Origin: Poindextera sp963719975
GTDB taxonomy: Bacteria > Pseudomonadota > Alphaproteobacteria > Caulobacterales > Caulobacteraceae
NCBI GenBank assembly: GCA_963719975.1
Contig: CAVRED010000001.1
Coordinates: forward strand, 62,001 to 126,000
DNA: 64,000 nt
Reading direction: 5' to 3'
Made by a program: the position numbers and the translations under genes. A model generated the notes under the pieces. It saw only the letters and a list, made by a program, of their open reading frames with translations, searched no databases and had not been told where the DNA came from. This document shows, in pieces, positions 1-11,211 of the stretch (its first letter is position 1; each line of letters begins with the position of its first letter).

Positions 1-206
1 CCAAGCACGCGCAACTCGAGGCCAAGGACACCCTCAAGCGGCGCCTCGACGCCGCGGCCCGGCTTGTGCCGCTCGAGCGGCTCTGCCTCAGTCCCCAGTG
101 CGGCTTTTCCTCAACGGTGCACGGCAACGAGATCACGCTGGACGATCAGCGGCGCAAGCTCGGGCTCGTCGTCGAGCTGGCGAGCGAGGTCTGGGGCGGC
201 GGCTAG
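1..206 (+). CDS. MetE-like methyltransferase, C-terminal fragment
   Basis: The window opens inside this gene; reading from base 3 gives the last 67 residues. The tail holds LSPQCGFSST, the segment that carries a zinc-binding cysteine in the B12-independent methionine synthase (MetE/UROD-like) fold, followed by a helix ending KLGLVVELASEVWG as in short single-domain MetE-like proteins. Members transfer a methyl group to a thiol such as homocysteine. The stop lies 3 bases before pobA, so the two are probably cotranscribed. The exact substrate cannot be judged from the tail alone. Confidence 0.7.
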   Translation, partial: KHAQLEAKDTLKRRLDAAARLVPLERLCLSPQCGFSSTVHGNEITLDDQRRKLGLVVELASEVWGGG

Positions 207-209
207 GCC

Positions 210-1397
210 TTGCGCACCCAGGTTGCGATCATCGGCGCGGGGCCGGCGGGCCTCTTCCTGGCGCACCTCCTGCGCCAGGCCGGCGTGGCGGCCGTGGTTC
301 TGGAGCAAAGGACGCGCGCCTACGTGGAGGGCCGCGTCAGGGCGGGGGTCCTTGAGTCCATCACCGTCGAACTCCTCGAGCGGCTGGGTCTCGGCGCCCG
401 CGTGCGCGGCGAGGGCTTGGTCCACACCGGGGTCAACATCGCCCACGCTGGCGATCTGTTCCGCGTCGATTTCGCGGCCCTGACCGGCGGCGCGATCACC
501 GTCTATGGCCAGCAGGAGGTCATGAAGGACCTCTTCGACGCTGCCGAGGCCCGCGAGCTTCCGATCGTCTTCGAGGCCGAGCACGTCGCGCCGCAGGCGT
601 TCGAAGCGAACGCGCCGAATGTGACCTGGCGCAAGGACGGCCGCGAGCAGAGGTTGGATTGCGACTTCGTCGTCGGTTGCGACGGCTTTCATGGCGTCAG
701 TCGCGGCGCCGTTCGCGCCGGGGCCCTGAACGTCTACGAGCGCGTCTATCCGTTCGGCTGGCTCGGGATCCTCGCCGACGTGCCGCCGGCGAGCGACGAG
801 CTCATCTACTGCAGCCACGATCGAGGGTTCGCGCTCGCCAGCATGCGCTCGGCCACGCGAAGCCGCTACTACATCCAGTGCGGCCTGGACGAGCGGGCCG
901 AGGCGTGGCCGGACGACCGTTTCTGGGACGAGCTCTGCGTCCGGATGGGCGAGACGGCGGCGGCCGGCGTTGTCCGCGGACCCGCGTTCGAGAAGACCAT
1001 CGCACCCTTGCGCAGCTTCGTCGTCGAGCCGATGCGGCATGGTCGGCTGTTCCTGGCGGGCGACGCCGCCCACATCGTGCCGCCCACGGGCGCCAAGGGC
1101 CTGAACCTGGCCGTCGCCGATGTGATCATCCTCGCCGACGCGCTGGCGGCGTATTTCGCGGAGGGCTCGCAGGCGGGGCTGGACGCCTACTCACGGCGCG
1201 CCCTGGCCCGGGTCTGGACTGCCGAACGGTTCTCGTGGTGGTTCACCCGTCTGACGCACTGCTTTCCGGACGGCGACGACTTCGAGCGCAAGCTCTGCCT
1301 CGCCGAGCTCGACTACCTCCGAGGCTCGCGTAGCGCCCAGACGGTGTTCGCGGAGAACTACGTCGGCCTTCCGATCGCGCCTGCGCTTGTGGGGTGA
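210..1397 (+). CDS. pobA: 4-hydroxybenzoate 3-monooxygenase
   Basis: A cytoplasmic FAD monooxygenase that turns 4-hydroxybenzoate plus NADPH and O2 into protocatechuate, the entry to the beta-ketoadipate route. The N-terminal dinucleotide-binding motif is IIGAGPAGLFLAHLL, and the second FAD motif GDAAHIVPPTGAKGLNLAVAD lies near residue 285-305. At 395 residues it matches the usual PobA length, and similarity runs end to end. The start is TTG at 210, 3 bases after the upstream stop, so translational coupling is likely. No protocatechuate dioxygenase, transporter or PobR regulator is in the window, so the rest of the pathway must lie elsewhere. Confidence 0.9.
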   Translation: MRTQVAIIGAGPAGLFLAHLLRQAGVAAVVLEQRTRAYVEGRVRAGVLESITVELLERLGLGARVRGEGLVHTGVNIAHAGDLFRVDFAALTGGAITVYGQQEVMKDLFDAAEARELPIVFEAEHVAPQAFEANAPNVTWRKDGREQRLDCDFVVGCDGFHGVSRGAVRAGALNVYERVYPFGWLGILADVPPASDELIYCSHDRGFALASMRSATRSRYYIQCGLDERAEAWPDDRFWDELCVRMGETAAAGVVRGPAFEKTIAPLRSFVVEPMRHGRLFLAGDAAHIVPPTGAKGLNLAVADVIILADALAAYFAEGSQAGLDAYSRRALARVWTAERFSWWFTRLTHCFPDGDDFERKLCLAELDYLRGSRSAQTVFAENYVGLPIAPALVG

Positions 1398-1399
1398 CG

Positions 1400-1432
1400 G
1401 CTCGGCGGGCGCTTGGGGACCAGCCGCCGAGC
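1400..1432. terminator. hairpin between pobA and tRNA-Ala
   Basis: A perfect 9-bp stem, GCTCGGCGG (1400-1408) with CCGCCGAGC (1424-1432), starts 2 bases after the pobA stop. No T-tract follows on either strand. It lies between two convergent transcripts, so it may act as a shared terminator, but that role is inferred from position. Confidence 0.45.
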
Positions 1433-1487
1433 GCACGCGCTCTGACCATTCCTAAGCGTCTGAATTATGCATGATATTTGGAAGGAA

Positions 1488-1563
1488 TGGTGGAGCTAAG
1501 CGGAGTCGAACCGCTGACCTCTTGAATGCCATTCAAGCGCTCTACCAGCTGAGCTATAGCCCC
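1488..1563 (-). tRNA. tRNA-Ala (anticodon GGC)
   Basis: Read on the minus strand from 1563, this 76-nt sequence folds as a standard tRNA. The acceptor stem pairs GGGGCTA with TAGCTCC (one G-T pair), the D arm has AGCTCAGCTGGTAGAGC, and the anticodon stem CTTGA/TCAAG encloses the loop ATGGCAT with anticodon GGC. The T arm carries GGTTCGACTCC and the 3' CCA is encoded at 1488-1490. It lies about 100 bases downstream of the FYDLN-family gene on the same strand. Confidence 0.96.
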
Positions 1564-1664
1564 GGATTCCGGGTGGTTGCAGGCAGCCTGTCCCGCAAAG
1601 GGGGCGGACCCTATGCCGAGCAGGTCCGCCGATCAAGCCCGGCCATTGGCGGTCTTTTCGGACC

Positions 1665-2132
1665 TCAGTCCGGCTCGTCCTCGGGCAGGCCTTCGATCTC
1701 GTCCTCGAAGTTGTCGTCCTCGTCCTCGTCCTCGAGGAAGGGGATGTCTGCGGCCTCCTCCTCGAGGTCTTCCTCTTCCTCGGCGAAGTCGACGCCCAGG
1801 TCTTCGCCCGGCGGCGCGATCACGCCCTCGGGGGACTCCTCTTCGTCGGCGACCTCGACGGGCTCGGCGGCGGCTTCGTCCACTTCGGGGGTTTCGTCGA
1901 CCTCTTCCTCGAAGCCGTCGGGCTCGACCGCCTCTGGCGCGACGACCTTTTCTTCCGGCTCCTCGTAGTCGGCGGGCGTCGAGCGGGCGCGCACGCGGCG
2001 GTTCCGCATGGCCTCCTCGGGGTCGAACTGGGTCCCGCATTTGGGGCAAACGGCCGGCCGGCGGCCAAGGTCGTAGAACTTGCTCGTGCAGGTGGGGCAA
2101 ATTTGCTTTGCGCCCAGCTCAGGATTGGCCAA
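1665..2132 (-). CDS. FYDLN-acid family protein (TIGR02300)
   Basis: A 155-residue protein found across alphaproteobacteria, of unknown function. The first ~45 residues form a small zinc-ribbon-like head, with cysteine pairs in QICPTCTSKFYDLGRRP and AVCPKCGTQF. The rest is a low-complexity, strongly acidic tail rich in Glu, Asp, Pro and Val. I chose TTG at 2132 because ANPELGAKQICP is the conserved beginning of the family; upstream in-frame codons would run into aroA. It is divergent from aroA, the usual arrangement in this class. Function is not known to me. Confidence 0.8.
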   Translation of the reverse strand: MANPELGAKQICPTCTSKFYDLGRRPAVCPKCGTQFDPEEAMRNRRVRARSTPADYEEPEEKVVAPEAVEPDGFEEEVDETPEVDEAAAEPVEVADEEESPEGVIAPPGEDLGVDFAEEEEDLEEEAADIPFLEDEDEDDNFEDEIEGLPEDEPD

Positions 2133-2253
2133 GGAGGAGACCTGTTGCGATTTGACGGCGATGCGCGGAGGGCGGCTCCCTTGCCACGCGAAATGGCCGC
2201 TGTCAAAAGCTAACCTCCCGCGTTTTCGCTGTTCGGCCAGAGCCTTCATCCCC

Positions 2254-3582
2254 ATGGCGCCCGCACATCTGACGGCCCAGCCAGGGTCTGCTCTGCAAGG
2301 CCGCACGCGCGCGCCGGGCGACAAGTCGATCTCCCACCGCGCGCTGATCCTCGGCGCGCTGGCGACCGGCGAGACCGAGATCACCGGGCTGCTCGAGGGC
2401 GATGACGTGCTGGCCACCGCGCGCGCCATGGCCGCGTTCGGCTCTGGCGTGGAGCGGACGGGCGAGGGCCGCTGGCGCGTTCGGGGCCGCGGCGGGCTCG
2501 CCGAGCCGGCCGAGGTGATCGACTGCGGCAACGCCGGCACCGGCGTGCGGCTGATGCTGGGCGCCGCCGCCGGCTTCCCGCTGACCGCGACCTTCACCGG
2601 CGACCAGAGCCTGCGCGGCCGGCCGATGATGCGGGTCTTGCGGCCCCTGGGCGAGATGGGCGCGCGCTTCCTCTGCCGCGAGGGCGGGCGGCTGCCGCTG
2701 AGCCTCGCCGGCGGCGCGCTCGCCGGCATCGCCTACCGGCTGCCCGAGCCGTCGGCGCAGGTGAAGTCGGCGATCCTGCTCGCCGGCCTGAACGCGCGCG
2801 GAACGACCCAAGTCATCGAGCCCGAGGCCACCCGCGACCACACCGAGCGCATGCTCAGGGCCTTCGGGGCCGTGGTCGAGGTCGAGGACGCGGCCGACGG
2901 GCGCCACATCCGGCTTCAGGGCGGCCAGTCGCTCGCCGGCGCGCCGATCGCGGTCCCGGGCGATCCCTCGTCCGCCGCCTTCCCGCTGGTCGCCGCCCTG
3001 ATCACGCCGGGCTCCAACGTCACGGTCGAGGGGGTGCTGCTCAATCCCCTGCGCACGGGCCTCTTTACGACCCTGCGCGAGATGGGCGCCGACCTCTCCA
3101 TCGCCAATGAGCGGGACCAGGGCGGCGAGCGTGTCGGCGACGTGACCGCGCGCCATTCGCCGCTGCACGGCGTCGAGGTTCCGGCCGAGCGCGCGCCATC
3201 GATGATCGACGAATACCCCGTCCTCGCGGTCGCCTCCGCGTTCGCCGAGGGCCAGACCACCATGCTCGGACTGGGCGAGCTGATCGTGAAGGAGAGCGAC
3301 CGTCTCGCGGCCACCGTGCGCGGGCTGGCGGCCTGCGGGGTCACCGTGGAGCAGGAAGGCGAGACGATGAGCGTGCGCGGCGCCGGCGGCGGCAACCACC
3401 GCGTCCGCGGCGGCGCCTGCGTCGAGACCGGCGGCGACCATCGCATCGCCATGGCGCATCTGGTGCTGGGGCTGGCCGCCGAACAGCCGGTCAGCGTCGA
3501 TGAGCCCGGCATGATCGCCACCAGCTTCCCGGGCTTCAGCGAGCTCATGGGCGGCCTCGGGGCCACGCTCGAGGCGTCGTGA
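2254..3582 (+). CDS. aroA: 3-phosphoshikimate 1-carboxyvinyltransferase (EPSP synthase)
   Basis: Joins shikimate-3-phosphate and phosphoenolpyruvate to make EPSP, the sixth step of the shikimate pathway that feeds the trp genes further on. The 442-residue product shows the inside-out alpha/beta barrel signatures: DKSISHRALILGALATG near residue 24, CGNAGTGVRLMLG near 92, GDPSSAAFPLVAAL near 235, IDEYPVLAVASAFAEG near 318 and ESDRLAATVR near 350. The ATG at 2254 precedes the conserved N-terminal block by about 20 residues, as usual. Its last four bases overlap the start of cmk (GTGA), so the pair is translationally coupled. Confidence 0.95.
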   Translation: MAPAHLTAQPGSALQGRTRAPGDKSISHRALILGALATGETEITGLLEGDDVLATARAMAAFGSGVERTGEGRWRVRGRGGLAEPAEVIDCGNAGTGVRLMLGAAAGFPLTATFTGDQSLRGRPMMRVLRPLGEMGARFLCREGGRLPLSLAGGALAGIAYRLPEPSAQVKSAILLAGLNARGTTQVIEPEATRDHTERMLRAFGAVVEVEDAADGRHIRLQGGQSLAGAPIAVPGDPSSAAFPLVAALITPGSNVTVEGVLLNPLRTGLFTTLREMGADLSIANERDQGGERVGDVTARHSPLHGVEVPAERAPSMIDEYPVLAVASAFAEGQTTMLGLGELIVKESDRLAATVRGLAACGVTVEQEGETMSVRGAGGGNHRVRGGACVETGGDHRIAMAHLVLGLAAEQPVSVDEPGMIATSFPGFSELMGGLGATLEAS

Positions 3583-4229
3583 GCGGTTTCGTCGTCGCCA
3601 TCGACGGGCCCGCCGCATCCGGCAAGGGCGCCATCGCCCACGCGCTCGCCGCCGCCTATCGGCTGCCGGTGCTGGACACGGGCCTGCTCTACCGCGCGGT
3701 CGGCCTGGCGGTGACCCGCGCCGGAGAGGATCTGGACGATGCGGCCGCGGCGGCGCGCTGTGCCCGCGCGTTGGACCTGAGCCGGCTCGACGATCCCGCG
3801 CTCCGCTCGCTTGCGGCCGGGGCGGCCGCGAGCCGCGTCGCGGTGCATCCGGCCGTGCGCGAGGTGCTGCGCGCGGCCCAGCGCGCCTTCGCCGCCCAGC
3901 CCGGCGGGGCCATCATCGACGGCCGCGACATCGGCACCGTCATCGCGCCCGACGCGCCGGCCAAGCTCTATGTCACCGCAACGCCCGACGCGCGCGCCGA
4001 GCGCCGCTGGCGACAGCTGAAGGCCGACGACCCTTCAATCGGCCGTGAGGCGGTGGTCGCAGACATCGCCCGCCGCGACGCCGTCGACAGCGGGCGAGCG
4101 GACTCGCCGATGCGGCCAGCCGCCGACGCCGTCTTGCTGGACACCACTGAAATGACTATAGAAGCCGCCGCCGATGCGGCCCGCCGCATCGTCGAGGCGG
4201 CGCGAGCCCGCTGGGCCAAGCAGCCCTGA
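3579..4229 (+). CDS. cmk: cytidylate kinase
   Basis: Phosphorylates CMP and dCMP with ATP for nucleic acid synthesis. The N-terminal P-loop reads GPAASGKGAIAHALA (about residues 9-23), followed by the CMP-binding segment LDTGLLYRAVG. Further on, IDGRDIGTVIAPDAPAKLYVTA is the conserved core before the lid, where the arginines in ARAERRWRQL lie. The length of 216 residues is typical. It starts with GTG overlapping the aroA stop. The order aroA-cmk-rpsA is conserved in many proteobacteria. Confidence 0.94.
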   Translation: MSGFVVAIDGPAASGKGAIAHALAAAYRLPVLDTGLLYRAVGLAVTRAGEDLDDAAAAARCARALDLSRLDDPALRSLAAGAAASRVAVHPAVREVLRAAQRAFAAQPGGAIIDGRDIGTVIAPDAPAKLYVTATPDARAERRWRQLKADDPSIGREAVVADIARRDAVDSGRADSPMRPAADAVLLDTTEMTIEAAADAARRIVEAARARWAKQP

Positions 4230-4279
4230 GGGCAAATCCAACCGCACCCTGCCTCGGCCTACCGCGGGCTCCCGCTGCG

Positions 4280-4297
4280 AGCCGGTCCCTACCGGCT
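4280..4297 (+). terminator. short hairpin in the cmk-rpsA gap
   Basis: AGCCGGT (4280-4286) and ACCGGCT (4291-4297) form a perfect 7-bp stem with a CCCT loop, 50 bases after cmk and 100 before rpsA. There is no T-run. It could weakly terminate aroA-cmk or be part of the rpsA leader. I see no other clear signal in the 168-base gap. Confidence 0.3.
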
Positions 4298-4397
4298 TGC
4301 GCACTCGGCGAGACGATCACACATCCTTCGCGGGACGCCTGCGCGATACGCAAACGCCGTCGCCGGCGCCCGCCCCAGACACGAATGAAAGACCTGC

Positions 4398-6107
<1,710 letters not shown>

Positions 6108-6256
6108 GCGCTGCGCAGGGCGGACGCCCACGGCTTGGGCGCCGCCAGCTCGCGCAGGAGGCGAGGAAGCGGCGATTCGATTGATTTAATGCGGCTAACC
6201 CCTTGAACCTGAACCGTGACTTGGCCATGGTCGGTTTGGGGAAGATGGGGGCAGGC

Positions 6257-6541
6257 ATGATCAAGTCGGAGCTGATCGCCAAGCTGGCGAACGAGAACCC
6301 GCATCTGACCCAACGTGACGTCGAACGGGTGGTCAGCGTCGTTCTCGACCGTATGGCGAGCGCGCTGGCCGGCGGCGGTCGGGTGGAGCTCCGTGGATTC
6401 GGCGCCTTCTCGGTGCGTTCGCGGCCCGCGCGCACGGGGCGCAACCCGCGCACCGGCGCGGCCGTGCAGGTCAAGGCCAAGCACGTCCCCTTCTTCAAGA
6501 GCGGCAAGGAACTGCGCGAGCGGCTGAACGCCGACGAATAG
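6257..6541 (+). CDS. ihfB: integration host factor subunit beta
   Basis: One half of the DNA-bending heterodimer IHF, which acts in recombination, replication and sigma-54 transcription. The 94-residue product has the HU/IHF fold, with the N-terminal dimer helices MIKSELIAKLANENPHL and the beta-arm signature GFGAFSVRSRPARTGRNP. I start it at the ATG at 6257, behind a G-rich ribosome site (GGGGGCAGGC); an upstream TTG at 6203 would add 18 non-conserved residues. It follows rpsA by 150 bases, a widely conserved pairing. Confidence 0.92.
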   Translation: MIKSELIAKLANENPHLTQRDVERVVSVVLDRMASALAGGGRVELRGFGAFSVRSRPARTGRNPRTGAAVQVKAKHVPFFKSGKELRERLNADE

Positions 6542-6612
6542 CCAACGGCGTTGACGCGACCCGCCGGTTGCGCCGAAGTCTTCCCCACACAGACACGGGG
6601 AGACCGGACGTC

Positions 6613-7015
6613 ATGCTCAAGGAATTTCGCGAGTTCATCGCGCGCGGCAACGTCGTCGATCTCGCCGTCGGGGTGATCATCGGCGGGGCGTTCGGCGCCA
6701 TCGTCAAAAGCCTGGTCGACCAGATCATCATGCCGCCGATCGGGCTCGTCACCGGCGGCGTCGATTTCGCCGCCCTCAAGCTGGTGCTGAAAGCAGGCCA
6801 ATCCGGCCTCCAAGGTCGCCGAGGTGGCGATCGGCTACGGCGCCTTCATCAACACGGTCATCGACTTCCTGATCGTGGCCTTCGTCATCTTCCTGATGGT
6901 GAAGGTGATCAACGGCATCAAGCGCGAGGAGGCCGCAGCCGAGGCGCCGCCGCCAGGCCCGACCCCGACCGAGACGCTGCTGACCGAGATCCGCGATCTC
7001 TTGAAGGCTCGCTGA
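6613..7015 (+). CDS. mscL: large-conductance mechanosensitive channel MscL (frameshifted)
   Basis: MscL opens under membrane tension to release solutes after osmotic downshock. From ATG 6613 the frame gives the N-terminal amphipathic helix and TM1 (FREFIARGNVVDLAVGVIIGG), but near 6794-6799 it breaks. The next frame continues exactly as expected through NPASKVAEVAIGYGAF and TM2 (FLIVAFVIFLMVKVING) to the stop at 7015. One extra base in AGCAGGCC accounts for it; removing it restores KAANPASKVAEVA. A good ribosome site (GGGGAGA) precedes the start. Whether this is a real mutation or a sequence error cannot be settled here. Confidence 0.85.
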
Positions 7016-7027
7016 GGCCCCTTCGCC

Positions 7028-7429
7028 GTGCGCCAGCGCCTCTCGCTCGTGGCCGTCGTCGTGCGCGACTACGACGAGGCGATCGCCTTCTACACCGGCG
7101 TCGTCGGCTTGCGGCTCATCGAGGACACGCCGCAGGAGGACGGCAAGCGCTGGGTGGTGGTCGCGCCGCCCGGCGTGGACGGCCAGACCGGCCTGCTCCT
7201 CGCCAGGGCGGCCAACGAGACGCAGGCTGCACGCATCGGCGACCAGACCGGCGGGCGGGTGTTCCTCTTCCTGCACACGGACGACTTCGCCCGCGACCAC
7301 GCCCGCCTGACCGCCCACGGCGTTCGTTTCGTCCGCCCGCCCCGGCAGGAGCCGTACGGGACCGTCGCGGTATTCGAGGACCTCTACGGCAACCTCTGGG
7401 ACCTGATCGAGCCGCCGGTAAAACCCTGA
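7028..7429 (+). CDS. VOC-superfamily (glyoxalase/bleomycin resistance-like) protein
   Basis: A 133-residue single VOC module with paired beta-alpha-beta-beta-beta units. Visible marks are VAVVVRDYDEAIAFYTGVVGL at the start (shown as the first beta strand and helix) and VFEDLYGNLWDLIEP at the end, where the glutamate usually binds the metal. Members are metal-dependent lyases, dioxygenases or binding proteins; the substrate is not evident. GTG at 7028 lies 12 bases after mscL, so it may be in the same transcript. Confidence 0.8.
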   Translation: MRQRLSLVAVVVRDYDEAIAFYTGVVGLRLIEDTPQEDGKRWVVVAPPGVDGQTGLLLARAANETQAARIGDQTGGRVFLFLHTDDFARDHARLTAHGVRFVRPPRQEPYGTVAVFEDLYGNLWDLIEPPVKP

Positions 7430-7547
7430 CCCTCTGTGAACCAACGAACGGCGCGACCGTCCCGTCACTCTCGCCTGCTCGTCCATCGAACCGGTGGCGC
7501 CCGCGCGGCCGAGGCACTACATCGCCTCGCCTGGATCGCGGCGCGAC

Positions 7548-8186
7548 ATGACCAAAGCAAAGATCTGCGGACTGAAGACGCCGGAGGCGGTTCGCGCGGC
7601 GCTGGACGGCGGCGCGGTCTACCTTGGCTTCAACTTCTTCGCGGCGAGTCCGCGGGCTGTCGGGCCCGAGGCCGCGGCCCGCCTGGCCGAGCCGGTCCGC
7701 GGACGGGCGAAGATCGCGGCGGTCACCGTCGACGCCGATGACGACAGCCTGGATCTCATCGTGCGCACGCTCCGGCCCGATCTTGTCCAGCTGCACGGCC
7801 GCGAGACGCCGGCGCGGGCGCGGGCGATCGCCGCTAGAACGGGCGCGGGCGTCATCAAGGTGTTTCCGGTACAGGTCGCCGCCGACGTCGACGCGGCGGC
7901 CGCCTTCGACGGCCTGGTCGAGCACCTGATGTTCGACACCAAGCCAGGCGTGGACGACGAGCGTCCCGGCGGGCTCGGCCGCGCGTTCGACTGGACCTTG
8001 CTGGCCGGACGGCGATTCCAGCGTCCGCACTTCCTCGCCGGCGGTCTCGACCCCTGGAACGTGGCCGAGGCGATCGCGCTCTCCGGCGCGCCGCTGGTCG
8101 ACGTTTCCTCTGGCGTGGAGCGAGGGGCGGGGCTAAAGGACGCCGGCCTCATTTCGGCCTTCCTCGACGCCGTCGCCCGCGCCTGA
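7548..8186 (+). CDS. trpF: phosphoribosylanthranilate isomerase
   Basis: Isomerises N-(5'-phosphoribosyl)anthranilate in tryptophan synthesis. The 212-residue TIM barrel begins MTKAKICGLKTPEAV, with the catalytic general-base cysteine in KICGL. The general-acid aspartate lies in MFDTKPG (about residue 128), and the phosphate-binding loop near the C-terminus is GGLDPWNVAEAI and VDVSSGVE. The ATG at 7548 is the natural start. It heads trpF-trpB-trpA-accD-folC, a common alphaproteobacterial gene order. Confidence 0.95.
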   Translation: MTKAKICGLKTPEAVRAALDGGAVYLGFNFFAASPRAVGPEAAARLAEPVRGRAKIAAVTVDADDDSLDLIVRTLRPDLVQLHGRETPARARAIAARTGAGVIKVFPVQVAADVDAAAAFDGLVEHLMFDTKPGVDDERPGGLGRAFDWTLLAGRRFQRPHFLAGGLDPWNVAEAIALSGAPLVDVSSGVERGAGLKDAGLISAFLDAVARA

Positions 8187-8208
8187 CGCTCGCCAGTCAA
8201 TTTCAGCC

Positions 8209-9415
<1,207 letters not shown>

Positions 9416-9423
<8 letters not shown>

Positions 9424-10246
9424 CCGCATCGAGGCGCGTTTCGCCGCCCTGAAGCGCGAGGGCCGCGCCGGATTCGTCGCCTACGTCATGGCCGGCGACC
9501 CGGACGCCGAGACCTCGCTTGCGATCGTCAAGGGCCTGCCCGCGGCGGGCGCCGACCTGATCGAGCTGGGCTTCCCCTTCTCCGACCCTATGGCCGAGGG
9601 TCCGCCGATCCAGCGCGCCGCCCAGCGCGCGCTGGCAGCCGGCATGACCCTGAACGGGGTGCTCGACATCGTGCGCCGGTTCCGCGCGGCCGATCAGGCC
9701 ACCCCCATCGTGCTCATGGGCTACATGAACGTGCTCCTGACCCATGGCCTCGACGCTTTCGCCCGCGACGCCGCGGCGGCCGGCGTCGACGGCGTCATCG
9801 TCGTCGACTGCCCGCCGGAGGAGGCCGATCCGCTGGCGGACGCGCTGGACGGGGCTGGAGCCGCCCTCATTCGCCTCGCCACGCCAACGTCAGACGACGC
9901 GCGGCTGAAGGTGATCGCCCGGCGGACGGCCGGGTTCATCTACTATGTCTCCGTCGCCGGCGTGACCGGGGTGAAGGCGGTCGACGAAGCCGGCGTTGGG
10001 CCGGCGGTGGCGCGCGTGCGCCGGGCCACGGGCCTGCCGGTCGCGGTGGGCTTCGGCATCCGCACGCCCGAACAGGCCGGCGCCGTGGCGCGGGTCGCCG
10101 ATGCGGTGGTCGTTGGCTCGGCGCTGGTCGATGCCGGCGCGGCCGCGGCCGCGGCGAACGAAAATGTGACTTCACGGGTCCTGGAAACGGCGACGCGACT
10201 GGCCCAGGCTGTGCGCGCGGTCGGCCAGGAGCAGGTCAAGGCTTAG
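9416..10246 (+). CDS. trpA: tryptophan synthase alpha chain
   Basis: Cleaves indole-3-glycerol phosphate to indole and glyceraldehyde-3-phosphate, passing indole to TrpB through a tunnel. The TIM barrel carries the catalytic acids in LIELGFPFSDPMAEGPPIQ, the general-acid glutamate in LIELG and the aspartate in FSDP. The phosphate-binding segments are YYVSVAGVTG and VGFGIRTPEQ. The product is 276 residues. The ATG at 9416 lies inside the trpB end in another frame, giving tight coupling that helps equal production of the two subunits. Confidence 0.96.
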
Positions 10247-10253
10247 GGCGGGC

Positions 10254-11204
10254 ATGGCGGAAGCGAAGGATTTCGGGGGCGGCAAGCGCGGAGGACCGCA
10301 AGGACCGCAGACGCCATCCCAACGCCCGGTGCGTGAGCGGGGCGGCTGGCTCTCGCGCATCGCCCCTGGCGTCCGCCGCCTGGTCGCCAAGCGCGAGCCG
10401 CCGGACAACCTCTGGGTCAAGTGCCCCGACACCGGCGAGATGATCTATCGCCCCGACCTCGAGGCGGCGCTCTGGGTCACGCCGGCCGGGCGGCACATGC
10501 GGATCGGGCCTGACCTGCGCTTCGCCTACACGTTCGACGGCGGCGTGCACGACCAGATCGCCACCCCGCACGCGCCGGACGATCCGCTGCGCTTCGTCGA
10601 CGAGAAGCCCTACCGCGAGCGGCTGGCCGCCGCGCGCAAGGCCTCTGGCGAGCATGAGGCCAGTTCGGTGGCCGCAGGCGAGATCCACAAGGTTCCGGCC
10701 ATCGTGCTGGTGCAGGACTTCGCCTTCATGGGCGGCTCGCTCGGCATGGGCGAGGGCGAGGCCTTCGTCGCCGCCGCCAAGGAGGCGCTCAAGCGCGATA
10801 TTCCCCTGGTCGCCTTCACCGCCTCCGGCGGCGCGCGCATGCAGGAGGGCACGCTGGCGCTCATGCAGATGGCGCGGACCACGCTCTCGCTGCAGGACCT
10901 CAAGGCCGCCCGGCTGCCCTACGTCGTCGTGCTGACCGACCCGACCACCGGCGGCGTCTCGGCCTCCTACGCCATGCTCGGCGACGTGCACCTGGCCGAG
11001 CCCGGGGCGCTGATCGCCTTCGCCGGCCCGCGCGTGATCGAGCAGACCATCCGCGAGACGCTGCCGCCGGGCTTCCAGCGCGCGGAGTATGTCGTCGAGA
11101 AGGGGATGGTCGACCGGGTCGTGCCGCGCAAGGAGCTGCCGGCGACGCTGGGCTCGATCCTCTCCACCCTGATGCTGGGGCGAAGCCGCCGAACCGCAGC
11201 CTGA
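10254..11204 (+). CDS. accD: acetyl-CoA carboxylase carboxyltransferase subunit beta
   Basis: With AccA it transfers the carboxyl group from biotin on AccB to acetyl-CoA, the first step of fatty acid synthesis. The crotonase-like core is clear in FMGGSLGMGEGEAFV, TASGGARMQEGTLALMQMA and DPTTGGVSASYAMLGDV. The N-terminal zinc ribbon of E. coli AccD (two CxxC pairs) is eroded: C57 remains, but the other three positions are T60, T76 and G79 (KCPDTGEM and WVTPAGRHM). The same change is, as I recall, present in Caulobacter AccD. It follows trpA by 7 bases and is in the same operon. Confidence 0.95.
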   Translation: MAEAKDFGGGKRGGPQGPQTPSQRPVRERGGWLSRIAPGVRRLVAKREPPDNLWVKCPDTGEMIYRPDLEAALWVTPAGRHMRIGPDLRFAYTFDGGVHDQIATPHAPDDPLRFVDEKPYRERLAAARKASGEHEASSVAAGEIHKVPAIVLVQDFAFMGGSLGMGEGEAFVAAAKEALKRDIPLVAFTASGGARMQEGTLALMQMARTTLSLQDLKAARLPYVVVLTDPTTGGVSASYAMLGDVHLAEPGALIAFAGPRVIEQTIRETLPPGFQRAEYVVEKGMVDRVVPRKELPATLGSILSTLMLGRSRRTAA

Positions 11205-11211
11205 CCCGCCC

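Noticed and set aside
2133..2729. A long N-terminal extension of the FYDLN protein running into aroA
   Set aside because: The added residues are the antisense of aroA and of its promoter region; the family starts at ANPELGAKQ.
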